49,531 nucleotides of DNA from Cytophagales bacterium (GCA_020402945.1 JADBYQ010000111.1:1-49531), one strand, 5' to 3'; positions 25,539 to 33,936 are shown, counted from the stretch's first letter. Notes: a model not told the origin generated them from the letters alone. Program-made: numbers and translations.

Positions 25539-25623
25539 ACGGGGAAAACCACGTATTTCATACGGGGAAAACCACGTATTAAATACGAGGAAAACCACGT
25601 GCAAAATACGGGGAAAACCACGT
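25539..25623. promoter_or_regulatory. Four-copy array of 23-bp-spaced operator-like dyads
   Basis: ACGGGGAAAACCACGT starts at 25539, 25562 and 25608, and the variant ACGAGGAAAACCACGT at 25585: four copies at an exact 23-bp period. It lies between the divergent starts of the 83-aa gene (minus) and the STAS-like gene (plus). The array is in the opposite orientation to the pair at 22132, so relative to the minus-strand operon the copies read exactly as those before the pseudo-receiver gene. Confidence 0.9.
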
Positions 25624-25645
25624 TGACTATCTCCCTCCAGCTTCC

Positions 25646-25653
25646 CAAGTTTG
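25646..25653 (+). promoter_or_regulatory. -7-like element CAAGTTTG of the plus-strand operon
   Basis: CAnnTTTG, one mismatch to TAnnTTTG, 22 nt after the outer edge of the four-copy array (25623) and 41 nt before the ATG at 25695. Its spacing to a dyad equals that of the minus-strand promoter. Confidence 0.5.
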
Positions 25654-25694
25654 TCATGTCAACGCGCAGCGATTGACTACTGGCATTTTTACCT

Positions 25695-26084
25695 ATGGAA
25701 ATTGTGATGAAAGCAAAAGCCAAAAACATTGGAAACGATCGATTATCGATTGAAGTGCATCATGGCAAGCAGATTATTATGGTCGACTATAAGGGATTAA
25801 AAGAAAACGAGATGATCGAATTGATCCACGCCAATTTCGAGTTGGTCATCCAAACAAAGACCCGGCTTATTCTGGCCGACTATCGGAATTGCTATGTGAC
25901 ACCTGCCTTTGTGGCGGAGGCGAAAAAGTTTACAGAGGCCACTATGCAGCACATCGACAAAGTGGCGCTGTTGGGCATCGACTCCGTAAAGTCGTGGATA
26001 TTAAAAGGCATACTATTAACCTATCCGGTCAATTTTAAGCCTTTCCACACCAAAGAAGAAGCTAGTCAATTTCTAACCGAATAA
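25695..26084 (+). CDS. STAS/SpoIIAA-like protein
   Basis: The 129-aa protein has the alternating beta-alpha pattern of SpoIIAA-like STAS proteins (IIMVDYKGLKENEMIELIHA, LILADYRNCYVTPAFVAEAKKF, VALLGIDSVKSWILKGI). Such domains bind nucleotides or partner switches, often in response-regulation networks. It is the first gene of the long plus-strand run that begins at the dyad array and is 10 bp before the papain-like protease gene. The function here is unknown; a switch role upstream of the enzymes is a guess from position. Confidence 0.6.
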   Translation: MEIVMKAKAKNIGNDRLSIEVHHGKQIIMVDYKGLKENEMIELIHANFELVIQTKTRLILADYRNCYVTPAFVAEAKKFTEATMQHIDKVALLGIDSVKSWILKGILLTYPVNFKPFHTKEEASQFLTE

Positions 26085-26094
26085 CCCCCACCTT

Positions 26095-26886
26095 ATGGCC
26101 AAGAAAAGAAAAAAACAAAAACGCATATTTAACTGCATCGGCTCGCGCAGAACAGAAAAAGATTGGGTCTTTGAATCTGCCGCAGGCGCCAGAGCGGCAC
26201 AAACCAACATACCAACCGCCAAAGACCTGCGCGCCTCCTGGTGGAAAATTGCCAATCAGGAACAAACCGGCTCGTGTGTGGGCTGGGCTACGGCCGACAG
26301 TGTGCTGCGGTGGCATTTTGTAAAAAAAGGCCTGCTGAAAAAAGAACAACTGCTATCGGTGCGCTACCTGTGGATGGCCTCGAAAGAGACAGACACAGAC
26401 GTGAACTATGCTACTACCTTTTTGGAAGGTGCTGGCACGAGCATCAAGACAGCACTGGACATCGCCCGAAAATTTGGTACCGTGCAAGAATCCGTTCTAC
26501 CTTTTGGCGGTAGCCTCTCTCCCCTCGATGAAGATGTGTTTTACGCAAAGGCTGCCAACGGAAAGATTGCGAGTTACTACAATCTCATCAAAGGAGACAA
26601 ACTCGCCAACTACCGCAACTGGATTGCCAACAATGGCCCCATAGCCGTGCGCCTGGAGTGCGACAGCACGTGGGATGCCATTGGCAGCGATGGTGTGCTT
26701 GACGAATACGACCGCGCTAGTGCCGGCCCCGAGGATGGGCATGCCGTAGCTCTCGTGGGCTATACCAAAAACCATTTCATTGTGCGCAACAGTTGGGGCA
26801 CCAATTGGGGCGACAAAGGCTTTGCCTACGCAACCAATGCGTACACGGCAGCTGCTTTTGATGAAGCTTATGGCGTCATCCTTTAG
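26095..26886 (+). CDS. C1 (papain-like) cysteine protease
   Basis: The 263-aa protein has the full papain triad: Gln55/57 and Cys61 in NQEQTGSCVGWATA, His216 in DGHAVALVGY, and Asn232 in VRNSWGTNWGDKGF. The N terminus is strongly basic (MAKKRKKQKR) and there is no signal peptide or evident inhibitory pro-domain. The enzyme would therefore stay in the cytoplasm unless exported by another route. It is followed by a 137-bp gap containing a weak hairpin (AATACC / GGTATT, 26894-26913), then the lysozyme-like gene. Targets are unknown. Confidence 0.88.
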   Translation: MAKKRKKQKRIFNCIGSRRTEKDWVFESAAGARAAQTNIPTAKDLRASWWKIANQEQTGSCVGWATADSVLRWHFVKKGLLKKEQLLSVRYLWMASKETDTDVNYATTFLEGAGTSIKTALDIARKFGTVQESVLPFGGSLSPLDEDVFYAKAANGKIASYYNLIKGDKLANYRNWIANNGPIAVRLECDSTWDAIGSDGVLDEYDRASAGPEDGHAVALVGYTKNHFIVRNSWGTNWGDKGFAYATNAYTAAAFDEAYGVIL

Positions 26887-27023
26887 ATCAAAAAATACCT
26901 AAAAAGGGGTATTGATTACCGATAAAATGAAAGGGAGATTTGAGTACCCAATAACGAAGAGCAAATAAATGAAAATGTAGATAGCGCCAATCAGAATCAG
27001 AAAAGCGAAAAATTCAAAAAACT

Positions 27024-27806
27024 ATGCCTACCACCTACACTCCGCAACTCGCAGCCGAATACCAACAGTTGTTTGATAGCTGTCTCATCAAAGAAGGAAA
27101 GTACCCGGATATCGACAGCATTCTTACCAAAATAGTGGCAGGGCGCACACGCTACGAAACCATTGCATCAACAACGAAAGTGCCCTGGTACTTCACCGGC
27201 ATTGTGCACAGCCTCGAGGGCGGTAGCAACTTTGCCTCACACCTGCACAATGGCGATCCTCTTACCGCAAGAACAGTCCGGGTGCCTGCAGGCCATCCAA
27301 GATCTGGAACCCCTCCTTTTACATGGGAAGTAAGTGCCATCGATGCCCTTAAACTCCAAAAGCTAGACCAGTGGACTGACTGGAGTTTGGCCGGCACGCT
27401 ATTTCAGTTTGAACGATACAACGGCTTTGGCTACCGGCCCAGAGGGATCAACTCACCCTACCTGTGGAGTTTTTCAAACCAATATACCAAGGGAAAATTT
27501 ACAGCTGATAGCATTTTCGATCCTAACGCTATTTCCAAGCAGTGCGGAGCCGCAGTTTTACTTCGTAGAATGAGCGAGCGCCAACTAGCTGTGATCGGTG
27601 AACTTGACACCATTACACAAATTAAAACACTGGGGGCGCAAGTTGCTTTTGCACCAAATACCTACAACGGTAAAGCAGAGCAGTTGCAAAAGTTATTGAA
27701 CCGCGTGGGTCTTCCCCTACGCGTAGACGGCAAAGCAGGAAGAAACACCTCCGATGCCTACTACTCCGTTGCCAAGAAATACCTGAGAGGAGATACCAAA
27801 AGATAA
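27024..27806 (+). CDS. Lysozyme-like peptidoglycan hydrolase with binding domain
   Basis: The 260-aa protein looks like a lysozyme-superfamily enzyme: the catalytic Glu is probably E65 in GIVHSLEGGSNFASHLHNGD, followed by PLTARTVRVPAGHP, LFQFERYNGFGYR and CGAAVLLRRM. The C-terminal part (about 215-250, EQLQKLLNRVGLPLRVDGKAG) resembles a PG_binding_1 repeat. No signal peptide is visible. Related proteins occur as phage endolysins and as stand-alone cell-wall enzymes. It is 8 bp before the next small gene and part of the same run. Confidence 0.72.
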   Translation: MPTTYTPQLAAEYQQLFDSCLIKEGKYPDIDSILTKIVAGRTRYETIASTTKVPWYFTGIVHSLEGGSNFASHLHNGDPLTARTVRVPAGHPRSGTPPFTWEVSAIDALKLQKLDQWTDWSLAGTLFQFERYNGFGYRPRGINSPYLWSFSNQYTKGKFTADSIFDPNAISKQCGAAVLLRRMSERQLAVIGELDTITQIKTLGAQVAFAPNTYNGKAEQLQKLLNRVGLPLRVDGKAGRNTSDAYYSVAKKYLRGDTKR

Positions 27807-27813
27807 GAGCGTT

Positions 27814-28083
27814 ATGAATTGGACAACCATTGACGAACAACACAAGGCCACCTTTCACCGCGACTACGTAGCTTGCCACGAGCCGCACGAGCGCGGTTGG
27901 TTGGTGGAAAACGTGTTGACGGCTTTCCCACAATATCGAAAAAGTGTGGTGGAGCGCGCTATACAAGAGGTGTGTACCGCTATGACAGCCACACCGCGCA
28001 AGCGCCCCGAATTTTTAGAAAAGCTGAAGCAGCAATTGGAAGGTAAACGACTGCCAAATAAAGTGTTGGCGAAAAAAGCGTAA
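27814..28083 (+). CDS. 89-aa helical protein of unknown function
   Basis: Small, soluble, mostly helical and ending in a lysine-rich tail (LPNKVLAKKA). No family is recognised. Its tight packing between the lysozyme-like gene (7 nt) and the 67-aa gene (10 nt) shows it belongs to the operon. It could be an accessory or immunity-type protein, but nothing in the sequence settles this. Confidence 0.6.
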   Translation: MNWTTIDEQHKATFHRDYVACHEPHERGWLVENVLTAFPQYRKSVVERAIQEVCTAMTATPRKRPEFLEKLKQQLEGKRLPNKVLAKKA

Positions 28084-28093
28084 ACGGAAAGCT

Positions 28094-28297
28094 ATGGAAC
28101 TATTAAAACTGTTCAATCCATTTGCCAAAACTTCCAAGCCTATGGAAGACCATGCGCTATACCAAATTACTACCAACAGCCACAACTATTGCGGCTGCAT
28201 TGTACACCAGAACGAAGTGATGATAAAGCTCCAAAGCAAAGAAGGCAAGCCGGTGAAAATTTTGAAAGTGAATATTAGAAGTATTGCGGTTTTATAA
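28094..28297 (+). CDS. 67-aa protein of unknown function
   Basis: A small protein with an SH3-like or Sm-like beta pattern (YQITTNSHNYCGCIVHQNEVMIKLQ..., VKILKVNIRSIAVL) and a short N-terminal helix. The beta-rich C terminus ending IRSIAVL recalls Hfq/Sm-like RNA-binding folds, but this is only a resemblance. Its stop codon lies inside the palindrome GGTTTTATAAAACC (28288-28301). It is 18 bp before the alpha/beta hydrolase gene. Confidence 0.55.
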   Translation: MELLKLFNPFAKTSKPMEDHALYQITTNSHNYCGCIVHQNEVMIKLQSKEGKPVKILKVNIRSIAVL

Positions 28298-28301
28298 AAC
28301 C
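28288..28301. repeat. 14-bp perfect palindrome GGTTTTATAAAACC
   Basis: It overlaps the stop codon of the 67-aa gene. The first 13 bases recur at 36861-36873 in another gap of the same gene run. Confidence 0.55.
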
Positions 28302-28315
28302 TTAAATAATCCACT

Positions 28316-29329
28316 ATGAATTTTTTTATAACCAATCGCGAAATTATAACCGACTCAAATGGTGTAGAATCCGTTCGCGAAGATGGCAAGGAGAAAGCTG
28401 CAGACAAGCTGAGGTTCGGTACCTATGCTGACGGAAAGTTTATCCTTTACCCGGAGCCAGATAACGAGTTGGAAGGGAGCTACGCAAACTTGGCAAATAA
28501 AAATGTCAATGACCTAAAAGGATCGGCTCATTTTTTCAAATTACTTTATGATGAGCTGAGTAAAGGCGGCAAAAACGCAAAGAACAACAACGTTCTTTTT
28601 TTTATTCATGGCTTTAATACCAATCTAGAAGATGTACGAAGCGCGTTTAAAAAATTGCAAAAGTTATATGTCGACAATCCCAAATGCCCTATAAGCCATA
28701 TTATCATTTTTACTTGGCCGGGTATGAGCCCGAAAATACCTTATCACTATTTTAATGATCGGGAAGATGCGATTGCTTCAGGCAAGGCATTAGCAAGAGG
28801 AATTGAAAAGGTCACAAAGTTCTTCCAAACGTTTCTGCTTGCTGACGGGAATGAGCCATGCAACCGAAGCATCCATCTGATGGCGCATAGCATGGGCAAT
28901 CGAGTGCTTGAACATGTGATGTTAGAACTAAAAAAGAACCAGTCTCAAACGCGTGAGCTATTTAGCGAAGTTATACTAATGGCAGCCGATGTGAACTATA
29001 ACATCTTCGAACCGAATGAGCCCTTTAGTGGACTGATCGAAATGGGTAAACGTGTTCATGTCTATTTTCATGAAGGTGACCGCGTCTTGGATATCTCGAA
29101 GTACACAAAAAACTTTAGCAATCGCCTTGGGCGCTATGGGCGTAAGAAAATAGACTCGGCTCAAATTGATGTTTTTGATTCAAACGTTTCGAAAGTAAAA
29201 GATGACTTAGAAACAGATTTCAGCACCGATAAACTCAATCACTGGTACTACTATTCCTCCTCTGAAGTCGTCAGTGATGTTGCCGAAGTACTGAATGGAA
29301 AAAAATCAAAGTATGCAGTGAAGAAATAA
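28316..29329 (+). CDS. DUF900-type alpha/beta hydrolase
   Basis: The 337-aa soluble protein has the alpha/beta-hydrolase core: the oxyanion strand VLFFIHGFNTN, the strand IIIFTWPGM, and the nucleophile elbow HLMAHSMGNRVLEHVM with Ser192 (A-H-S-M-G). A candidate acid follows at ILMAADV and a candidate His at FHEGDRV. This is the DUF900 lipase/esterase-like family. There is no signal peptide. Substrate is unknown; a lipid or ester target would fit its neighbours as envelope-attacking enzymes. It is preceded by an 18-bp gap and followed by 41 bp. Confidence 0.82.
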   Translation: MNFFITNREIITDSNGVESVREDGKEKAADKLRFGTYADGKFILYPEPDNELEGSYANLANKNVNDLKGSAHFFKLLYDELSKGGKNAKNNNVLFFIHGFNTNLEDVRSAFKKLQKLYVDNPKCPISHIIIFTWPGMSPKIPYHYFNDREDAIASGKALARGIEKVTKFFQTFLLADGNEPCNRSIHLMAHSMGNRVLEHVMLELKKNQSQTRELFSEVILMAADVNYNIFEPNEPFSGLIEMGKRVHVYFHEGDRVLDISKYTKNFSNRLGRYGRKKIDSAQIDVFDSNVSKVKDDLETDFSTDKLNHWYYYSSSEVVSDVAEVLNGKKSKYAVKK

Positions 29330-29370
29330 AAAACGGATTAGGAGAATTTAAATACACAAACTCAAAGAAT

Positions 29371-30192
29371 ATGGTAACAATAGAAGGAGGTTTTATCAAG
29401 GAGGCTACCAAAATGATAGCCGCTAAAAACAATGTGCCGTTCGGGGTAAATTATCCTGACACCATCATCATCCACTACACCGCAGGTAGTTCAGCAGAAA
29501 GCTCCGCCAATTGGCTTCAACGCCAAGATGTGAAAGCATCTGCTCATATTGTAATTGGGAAAAAAGGAGAAATTTTTCAACTCGTATCTTTTGAGAACAT
29601 CTCATGGCACGCAGGCGAAAGTGCGTATGGTGGGCGCACCAGCTTTAATAAATTCTCCATCGGCATAGAACTCGATAACCCTGGTTTTTTGATTCAGGCC
29701 GGCAATGATTTCGTGGCTTCTTTTGGTACTAAGTATCCCGCCAATGAAGTAATTCAAGCCGTGCATAGAAATGAAACTGCACCGCGTTTTTGGCATATCT
29801 ATACTGAAGCACAGATACAAGCATGTGAAGAAGTATGCCTTGCGTTGATAAGTAAATATCCAAAGATTAATCAGATACTCGGTCACGAAGAAATAGCCCC
29901 CGGTCGTAAGCAAGACCCAGGACCAGCTTTTCCATTGGATAAGTTTCGGAACAAAATATTGCACAGCAACCGACAAGACGATGTGGATGAAGCCGCACCG
30001 GTATTCGCAAAAGGTAAAGTGATTACCGACAAATTAAACATTCGTGAAGGCGCTGGTGTGGAGTTTCAAAAAGTTGCTTTGCCTCTGCCACTTAATAAAG
30101 AACTGGAAGTATTGGGCGAGCGCAATGGCTGGTACCATGTAAAAATTGAAGTGGACGGTTGGGTAAGCAAAGCCTACGTAGCTAAAGCGTAA
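29371..30192 (+). CDS. N-acetylmuramoyl-L-alanine amidase with SH3b domain
   Basis: The 273-aa protein has an Amidase_2 (type 2 zinc amidase) domain at about residues 25-195, with ligands His35 in IIIHYTAG, His172 in ILGHEEIAPGRKQDPG and Asp182. FSIGIELDNPG carries a probable catalytic Glu100. The C-terminal SH3b domain (about 215-272: LNIREGAGVEFQKV..., NGWYHVKIEVDGWVSKAYV) is expected to bind the cell wall. It cleaves the lactyl-alanine bond of peptidoglycan. No signal peptide is seen, as in phage-type amidases. It belongs to the same run as the lysozyme-like and papain-like enzymes. Confidence 0.88.
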   Translation: MVTIEGGFIKEATKMIAAKNNVPFGVNYPDTIIIHYTAGSSAESSANWLQRQDVKASAHIVIGKKGEIFQLVSFENISWHAGESAYGGRTSFNKFSIGIELDNPGFLIQAGNDFVASFGTKYPANEVIQAVHRNETAPRFWHIYTEAQIQACEEVCLALISKYPKINQILGHEEIAPGRKQDPGPAFPLDKFRNKILHSNRQDDVDEAAPVFAKGKVITDKLNIREGAGVEFQKVALPLPLNKELEVLGERNGWYHVKIEVDGWVSKAYVAKA

Positions 30193-30202
30193 TAAAAATA
30201 CT

Positions 30203-30439
30203 ATGAACCGGATTTTACTTTTGATTTTAATAGCAGGCATAACATTCCTCATAGTGCTGCTGATATCGAGGATCGACTTGATGAAAGACATTTGGCTATG
30301 GCTCGTGGGTCTTGCAGGGCCAATAGTTAAAATTGTAGATGCGGTCTTTACAAAAGTTAAAAACTTTTTTGTTAACGAATATAAAGAGCTTACACCAAAG
30401 AAAATCAGTGACTCACAAGAAAATATTAATGAACAATAA
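30203..30439 (+). CDS. Small membrane protein, 78 aa
   Basis: An N-terminal hydrophobic helix (ILLLILIAGITFLIVLLI) and a second weak one (WLWLVGLAGPIVKIVDAVF), followed by a charged tail (KKISDSQENINEQ). No family is recognised. The size and position right after the amidase recall holin-like or spanin-like partners of phage lysis cassettes, but homology is not shown. The gene starts 10 bp after the amidase and ends 11 bp before the next gene. Confidence 0.6.
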   Translation: MNRILLLILIAGITFLIVLLISRIDLMKDIWLWLVGLAGPIVKIVDAVFTKVKNFFVNEYKELTPKKISDSQENINEQ

Positions 30440-30450
30440 CGCGCAAAATT

Positions 30451-31155
30451 ATGGAGACCAAAGAAACTAAAAATGATTTCAAGCATTTCATTTTGCTGGG
30501 ATCGCTTCTCTTTCCTGCATTACTCATTCTAAATACTTTACTATTTAAATTTTTCCTCGCGCCAAAGGAGAGTTTTTTCTTTAATCTCGCAGCAGCCATC
30601 ATGGTTAGCTGGCTATTGATGCTTACCCTGTACTACATATGGGCAATCTATTTCTACAATATTAATTTTGGTTGGACAGACAAAGATTGGCAAGATCGCG
30701 AAACCAAAGTATTTGTAGAAGGCTCTGGACCAGAACCGGACGGTAACCCAAACTCGGAAGAAACACTGGGGTTACCGGCAGGCACGATTCGAGGCACAAT
30801 TGCACTTACCGTTTTGGTGATCGGCCTTTCCATAATGATAGCCGCATTGGGCTTGCCAGGTAAAATAAGCCAAAATGAATTCTTGATTGATCATTTTGAG
30901 TTCTTGAAGACCGGCTTTTTAATGGTAATCGCGTTTTACTTTGGTAGTAAATCGCTCGAGCTTTTAAAAGATCGGAAACAAGTAATTGGCGTACCCAGCA
31001 ACACACCCCCTAACACTCCACCTCCTCTTGCTGGCTCGCCAACAGGTGCACCCCAGCAACCATTTGCAGGTACGGCCTCTGTTGCACCTATAGGTGATAT
31101 TGCTACAAACACAAAGTCAGCTATCGATTTTCACGACCCATCTGCAAAAGGATAA
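30451..31155 (+). CDS. Four-helix membrane protein with Pro-rich tail
   Basis: The 234-aa protein has helices at about 11-35, 43-67, 114-136 and 148-168. A soluble loop (about 70-112) is rich in Asp, Glu, Pro and Asn, and a Pro/Ala/Thr-rich C-terminal tail begins NTPPNTPPPLAGSPTG. No family is recognised. It probably anchors or transports a partner product of the operon; it lies between the small membrane protein and the first DUF4230 gene (3-bp gap). Confidence 0.6.
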   Translation: METKETKNDFKHFILLGSLLFPALLILNTLLFKFFLAPKESFFFNLAAAIMVSWLLMLTLYYIWAIYFYNINFGWTDKDWQDRETKVFVEGSGPEPDGNPNSEETLGLPAGTIRGTIALTVLVIGLSIMIAALGLPGKISQNEFLIDHFEFLKTGFLMVIAFYFGSKSLELLKDRKQVIGVPSNTPPNTPPPLAGSPTGAPQQPFAGTASVAPIGDIATNTKSAIDFHDPSAKG

Positions 31156-31158
31156 CCG

Positions 31159-31758
31159 ATGCGAATTTCTCTTTACATATCCCTATTAGTGCTGCTTTCA
31201 GCCTCTTGCAAAAACGACAAGCGGTATTTGGTGGTAAGCAAAATTAGGCAAGCGGCTAAGTTAGCAACTACCGAAACCACGATTGATAAGGTTGTATTTG
31301 GCACTAGTGATAAACGACTGCTCGGCATCATCCACCTTAACCAAGCGCGCTTTGTAGCCTACTCCACGGCCTTTATTAAAAGCGGCATCGACCTCAATAA
31401 AGTAAAGCCAGAAGACATTAAGATTACCGATAAAATGATTCAGATAGAGTTGCCTCATGTGGAGGTGATTAATTTCAGCTATCCATTTAAGCATTTTAGA
31501 ATTGACGAGGCCATTACAGAGAATGCATTCCTTAACAAGATTGACATTTTTGACCAGGAGAATTTTTATCGACTGGCCGAGTTGGATATCCGTAACAATT
31601 TAAAATACACAGGGCTGAAAGAAGCCACTGAGCAAAAAACTCGCTTACTCCTAGAAGTCCTGTTGAAAAACCTGGGCTACGAAGAGATCTACATCACCTT
31701 TAAAGAAAAAGGTGAGCTACTACCTGAGGCAGATTTAACGGAAGGCGAAATAGAATAA
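31159..31758 (+). CDS. DUF4230 lipoprotein
   Basis: The 199-aa product begins with a lipoprotein signal (LLVLLSASCKND, Cys17). The rest follows the DUF4230 pattern: SKIRQAAKLATTETTIDKVVF, VAYSTAFIKSGIDLNKV, IELPHVEVINFSYPFKHF, then a helical stretch ending LLEVLLKNLGYEEIYITF. DUF4230 proteins are envelope proteins of unknown function. The next gene encodes a second, longer, membrane-anchored DUF4230-like protein 4 bp downstream, making a probable pair. Confidence 0.75.
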   Translation: MRISLYISLLVLLSASCKNDKRYLVVSKIRQAAKLATTETTIDKVVFGTSDKRLLGIIHLNQARFVAYSTAFIKSGIDLNKVKPEDIKITDKMIQIELPHVEVINFSYPFKHFRIDEAITENAFLNKIDIFDQENFYRLAELDIRNNLKYTGLKEATEQKTRLLLEVLLKNLGYEEIYITFKEKGELLPEADLTEGEIE

Positions 31759-31762
31759 CAAG

Positions 31763-33349
31763 ATGAAGAGCGTAGCAAATTTAGCGGTTCAGATTATATT
31801 GGTGGTAGCCGGAGTGCTGGTATTTTCCTTCTTCGATCCGTTCGGTTTGTTAGCACCGAAAAAGAAGACACTGCAAGACACACCCATCAGCGTAGTGAGT
31901 ATAAAAGAAATAGGCCAGTTGATTACCGCTGAATATTATGGTGAGGTATTGTCGTCTCTCCAAGAAGAATTGATTGAGGACGTTGTTGAAAATCAAGTCG
32001 AATTTGAGAATCAGGTAGGTACTTTGAATCAAAAATACCTTAAAGCACTAGAGGTATTCCATTCAAATAGAGACACCATTAAAGTGCGTTGGTACCGAAA
32101 GCGCAAAGATTTGATTGAGGCCTTTTACATTGTTAACCAATCGTTAGTAAATGACATATTGTATCAGAAAATGGTTTCAATTGTTCTGACTACCAAAAAG
32201 ATTGATAGTGAAGGAGATTTGTTAAAAGCTATTTGGAGCGAGAAGGAAAAGATAGATTTTACTAAAGAATATGCTCTTGATGCGACTATACTAAAAAAAC
32301 AGGCGACAGACGAACTCAAAAAACTCAAAGAAACTAAAGCATTTAAAAAGAAACAGATTATTGCTATCGGGCGCGGATGGGTAAAGGCTGGAATTGATTT
32401 TGGCAGTTTTAACGAACGGAACTTTAAATACGATAAAGCAAATCGGACTATTTATCTTTTTGGTGTTGAGCCTCAGATACTCACTTGCGACATCAACCCG
32501 TGGTTTAATGCCAAGCAAAAAATAAAAGGGTTTGAAATCATTGCCGCTACCAACAAAGCCAACGACAGCAGCTACCTTCGGAAGGTAAAGCAAAGCTGCC
32601 TTGACAAACTTAGAACTCAGGCAGAGAAAGCGGGCATTACTAAGCAAGCAAAAATCAATGCAGAAGAAACGTTGAAACACTTCTTCTCACTGTTGCTAAA
32701 TGAACCATTGGATAAAGTAGTGATTATGAAAAACTCATTGGCTGAATACCAAAAGCTATTGGATTGTAAAGGCATTTACCCCAAAGAAAAACTGCCATTA
32801 ATAGACTCTACTCTGTTGGCACTCTATAAGATTGATTCCATGGCAGCAGGACAGGCAGTAACTAAACTCTTAGGTTCGAAGACAGTATTGGGCAATGATA
32901 CTTGTTTCATAAACCGCTTTTCGGCATTAACCTACCACATGGTAGAAGATAAGTTGATAACTGCGGATGAATTGAAACTCTTGAGCAAAGCATTTCAAGA
33001 TACTACATACTCACACTTAGATTCAATCTGGTACTTGCCACTACCCGCAAAAATAAAAATAAATGAACAGTCCAAATTGTGGGCAGCGAAGAATGCCAAG
33101 TACAATACAAAAGGTATTGGTCATTGGTACGATTCAGTTACTAACAAACCCGGTTATGCTTGTTACAAGATTAAAGCGGATAGTCTGAATAAGACGTTGT
33201 CAAAGACAGAAATGATAACCAATCGAGCTACTGCACTTAGTGAAACTCTAAAGCTCTTAAAGAAAAATTGCAAAACGGTGGTTATTGCAAAAGCAGAAGA
33301 AAATGATACAATCAAAATTGAAACGTTTTTAAATTCTTTGAATAAGTAA
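31763..33349 (+). CDS. Membrane-anchored DUF4230-like protein
   Basis: The 528-aa protein has one N-terminal anchor (IILVVAGVLVFSFFDPFGLL). A DUF4230-like core runs from about residue 45 to 320 (VVSIKEIGQLITAEYYGEVL, IAIGRGWVKAGIDFG, YLFGVEPQILTCDINPWF, KINAEETLKHFFSLLL). A 200-residue helical extension of unknown fold follows. The VKAGIDF and EIGQLITAEYYGEV segments match the first DUF4230 protein and the family pattern, with a long Lys/Glu-rich insertion before the core. Confidence 0.65.
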   Translation: MKSVANLAVQIILVVAGVLVFSFFDPFGLLAPKKKTLQDTPISVVSIKEIGQLITAEYYGEVLSSLQEELIEDVVENQVEFENQVGTLNQKYLKALEVFHSNRDTIKVRWYRKRKDLIEAFYIVNQSLVNDILYQKMVSIVLTTKKIDSEGDLLKAIWSEKEKIDFTKEYALDATILKKQATDELKKLKETKAFKKKQIIAIGRGWVKAGIDFGSFNERNFKYDKANRTIYLFGVEPQILTCDINPWFNAKQKIKGFEIIAATNKANDSSYLRKVKQSCLDKLRTQAEKAGITKQAKINAEETLKHFFSLLLNEPLDKVVIMKNSLAEYQKLLDCKGIYPKEKLPLIDSTLLALYKIDSMAAGQAVTKLLGSKTVLGNDTCFINRFSALTYHMVEDKLITADELKLLSKAFQDTTYSHLDSIWYLPLPAKIKINEQSKLWAAKNAKYNTKGIGHWYDSVTNKPGYACYKIKADSLNKTLSKTEMITNRATALSETLKLLKKNCKTVVIAKAEENDTIKIETFLNSLNK

Positions 33350-33468
33350 AAACGGAGTAGGCCAAAAAGTCAAAACAATCAGTATAAATGAAAAACTTAA
33401 CCGTACCTACTATCTGCAATAGCACCAATGGTTATTGTGGACACTCCATAAAATCAACTCTGGATGTT

Positions 33469-33933
33469 ATGAGGCAATTGACACTAATCATTTTAGGAAT
33501 TGTCCTTATTGAGGCGTCCATAGCCCAACCACAAATAACTGGAAAAGTTGCAGTAAAAAGATTTACGTCTTTCCAACAGATACAGAGTGATAATTATAAA
33601 GGCACAGGCTCGTACCAAAAGAGCATGTATGACAACTACACCATCTATCTACTACAAGCTTCACAGGTAGACGAGCGAAATATTGAATCAAGGTTTTTAG
33701 AACTTGTTAGGACTATGCCAGAACTGGCGAGTGACTGTGTGGAAAAAATAGTGCAAATAGAAGGAGGTAGAGTGCAAAAGCTCTGTACAGATGCCAATGG
33801 TGAGTTCAAGAGTAGGGCTTTCTCTGTAGATCAAACCATATTTGTTATTTATAGCATTGATCCATTTAGCTATAGAAAAATTATTTCAAAAAATGGTGGA
33901 AATAACCTGGGCACAAGAACTTTAAAAAATTAA
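33469..33933 (+). CDS. Exported protein of unknown function
   Basis: The open frame begins at 33388, but the ATG at 33469 begins a clean signal peptide (RQLTLIILGIVLIEASIAQ), giving 154 aa; the longer form has 181 aa. The mature part has mixed beta-alpha segments (YDNYTIYLLQASQVDERNIESRF and QTIFVIYSIDPFSYRKIIS) and two cysteines. No family is recognised. It lies 3 bp before the pentapeptide-like gene. Confidence 0.5.
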   Translation: MRQLTLIILGIVLIEASIAQPQITGKVAVKRFTSFQQIQSDNYKGTGSYQKSMYDNYTIYLLQASQVDERNIESRFLELVRTMPELASDCVEKIVQIEGGRVQKLCTDANGEFKSRAFSVDQTIFVIYSIDPFSYRKIISKNGGNNLGTRTLKN

Positions 33934-33936
33934 GGT

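Noticed and set aside
22132-25623. The 23-bp-period repeats as a CRISPR array
   Set aside because: Spacers are 7 nt and nearly constant, copies number only two and four, no cas gene is near, and the units are dyads next to promoter-like elements.
26894-26913. Hairpin AATACC / GGTATT as a terminator inside the long operon
   Set aside because: Only a 6-bp stem and no T-run; at most a weak attenuator or RNA-processing site.
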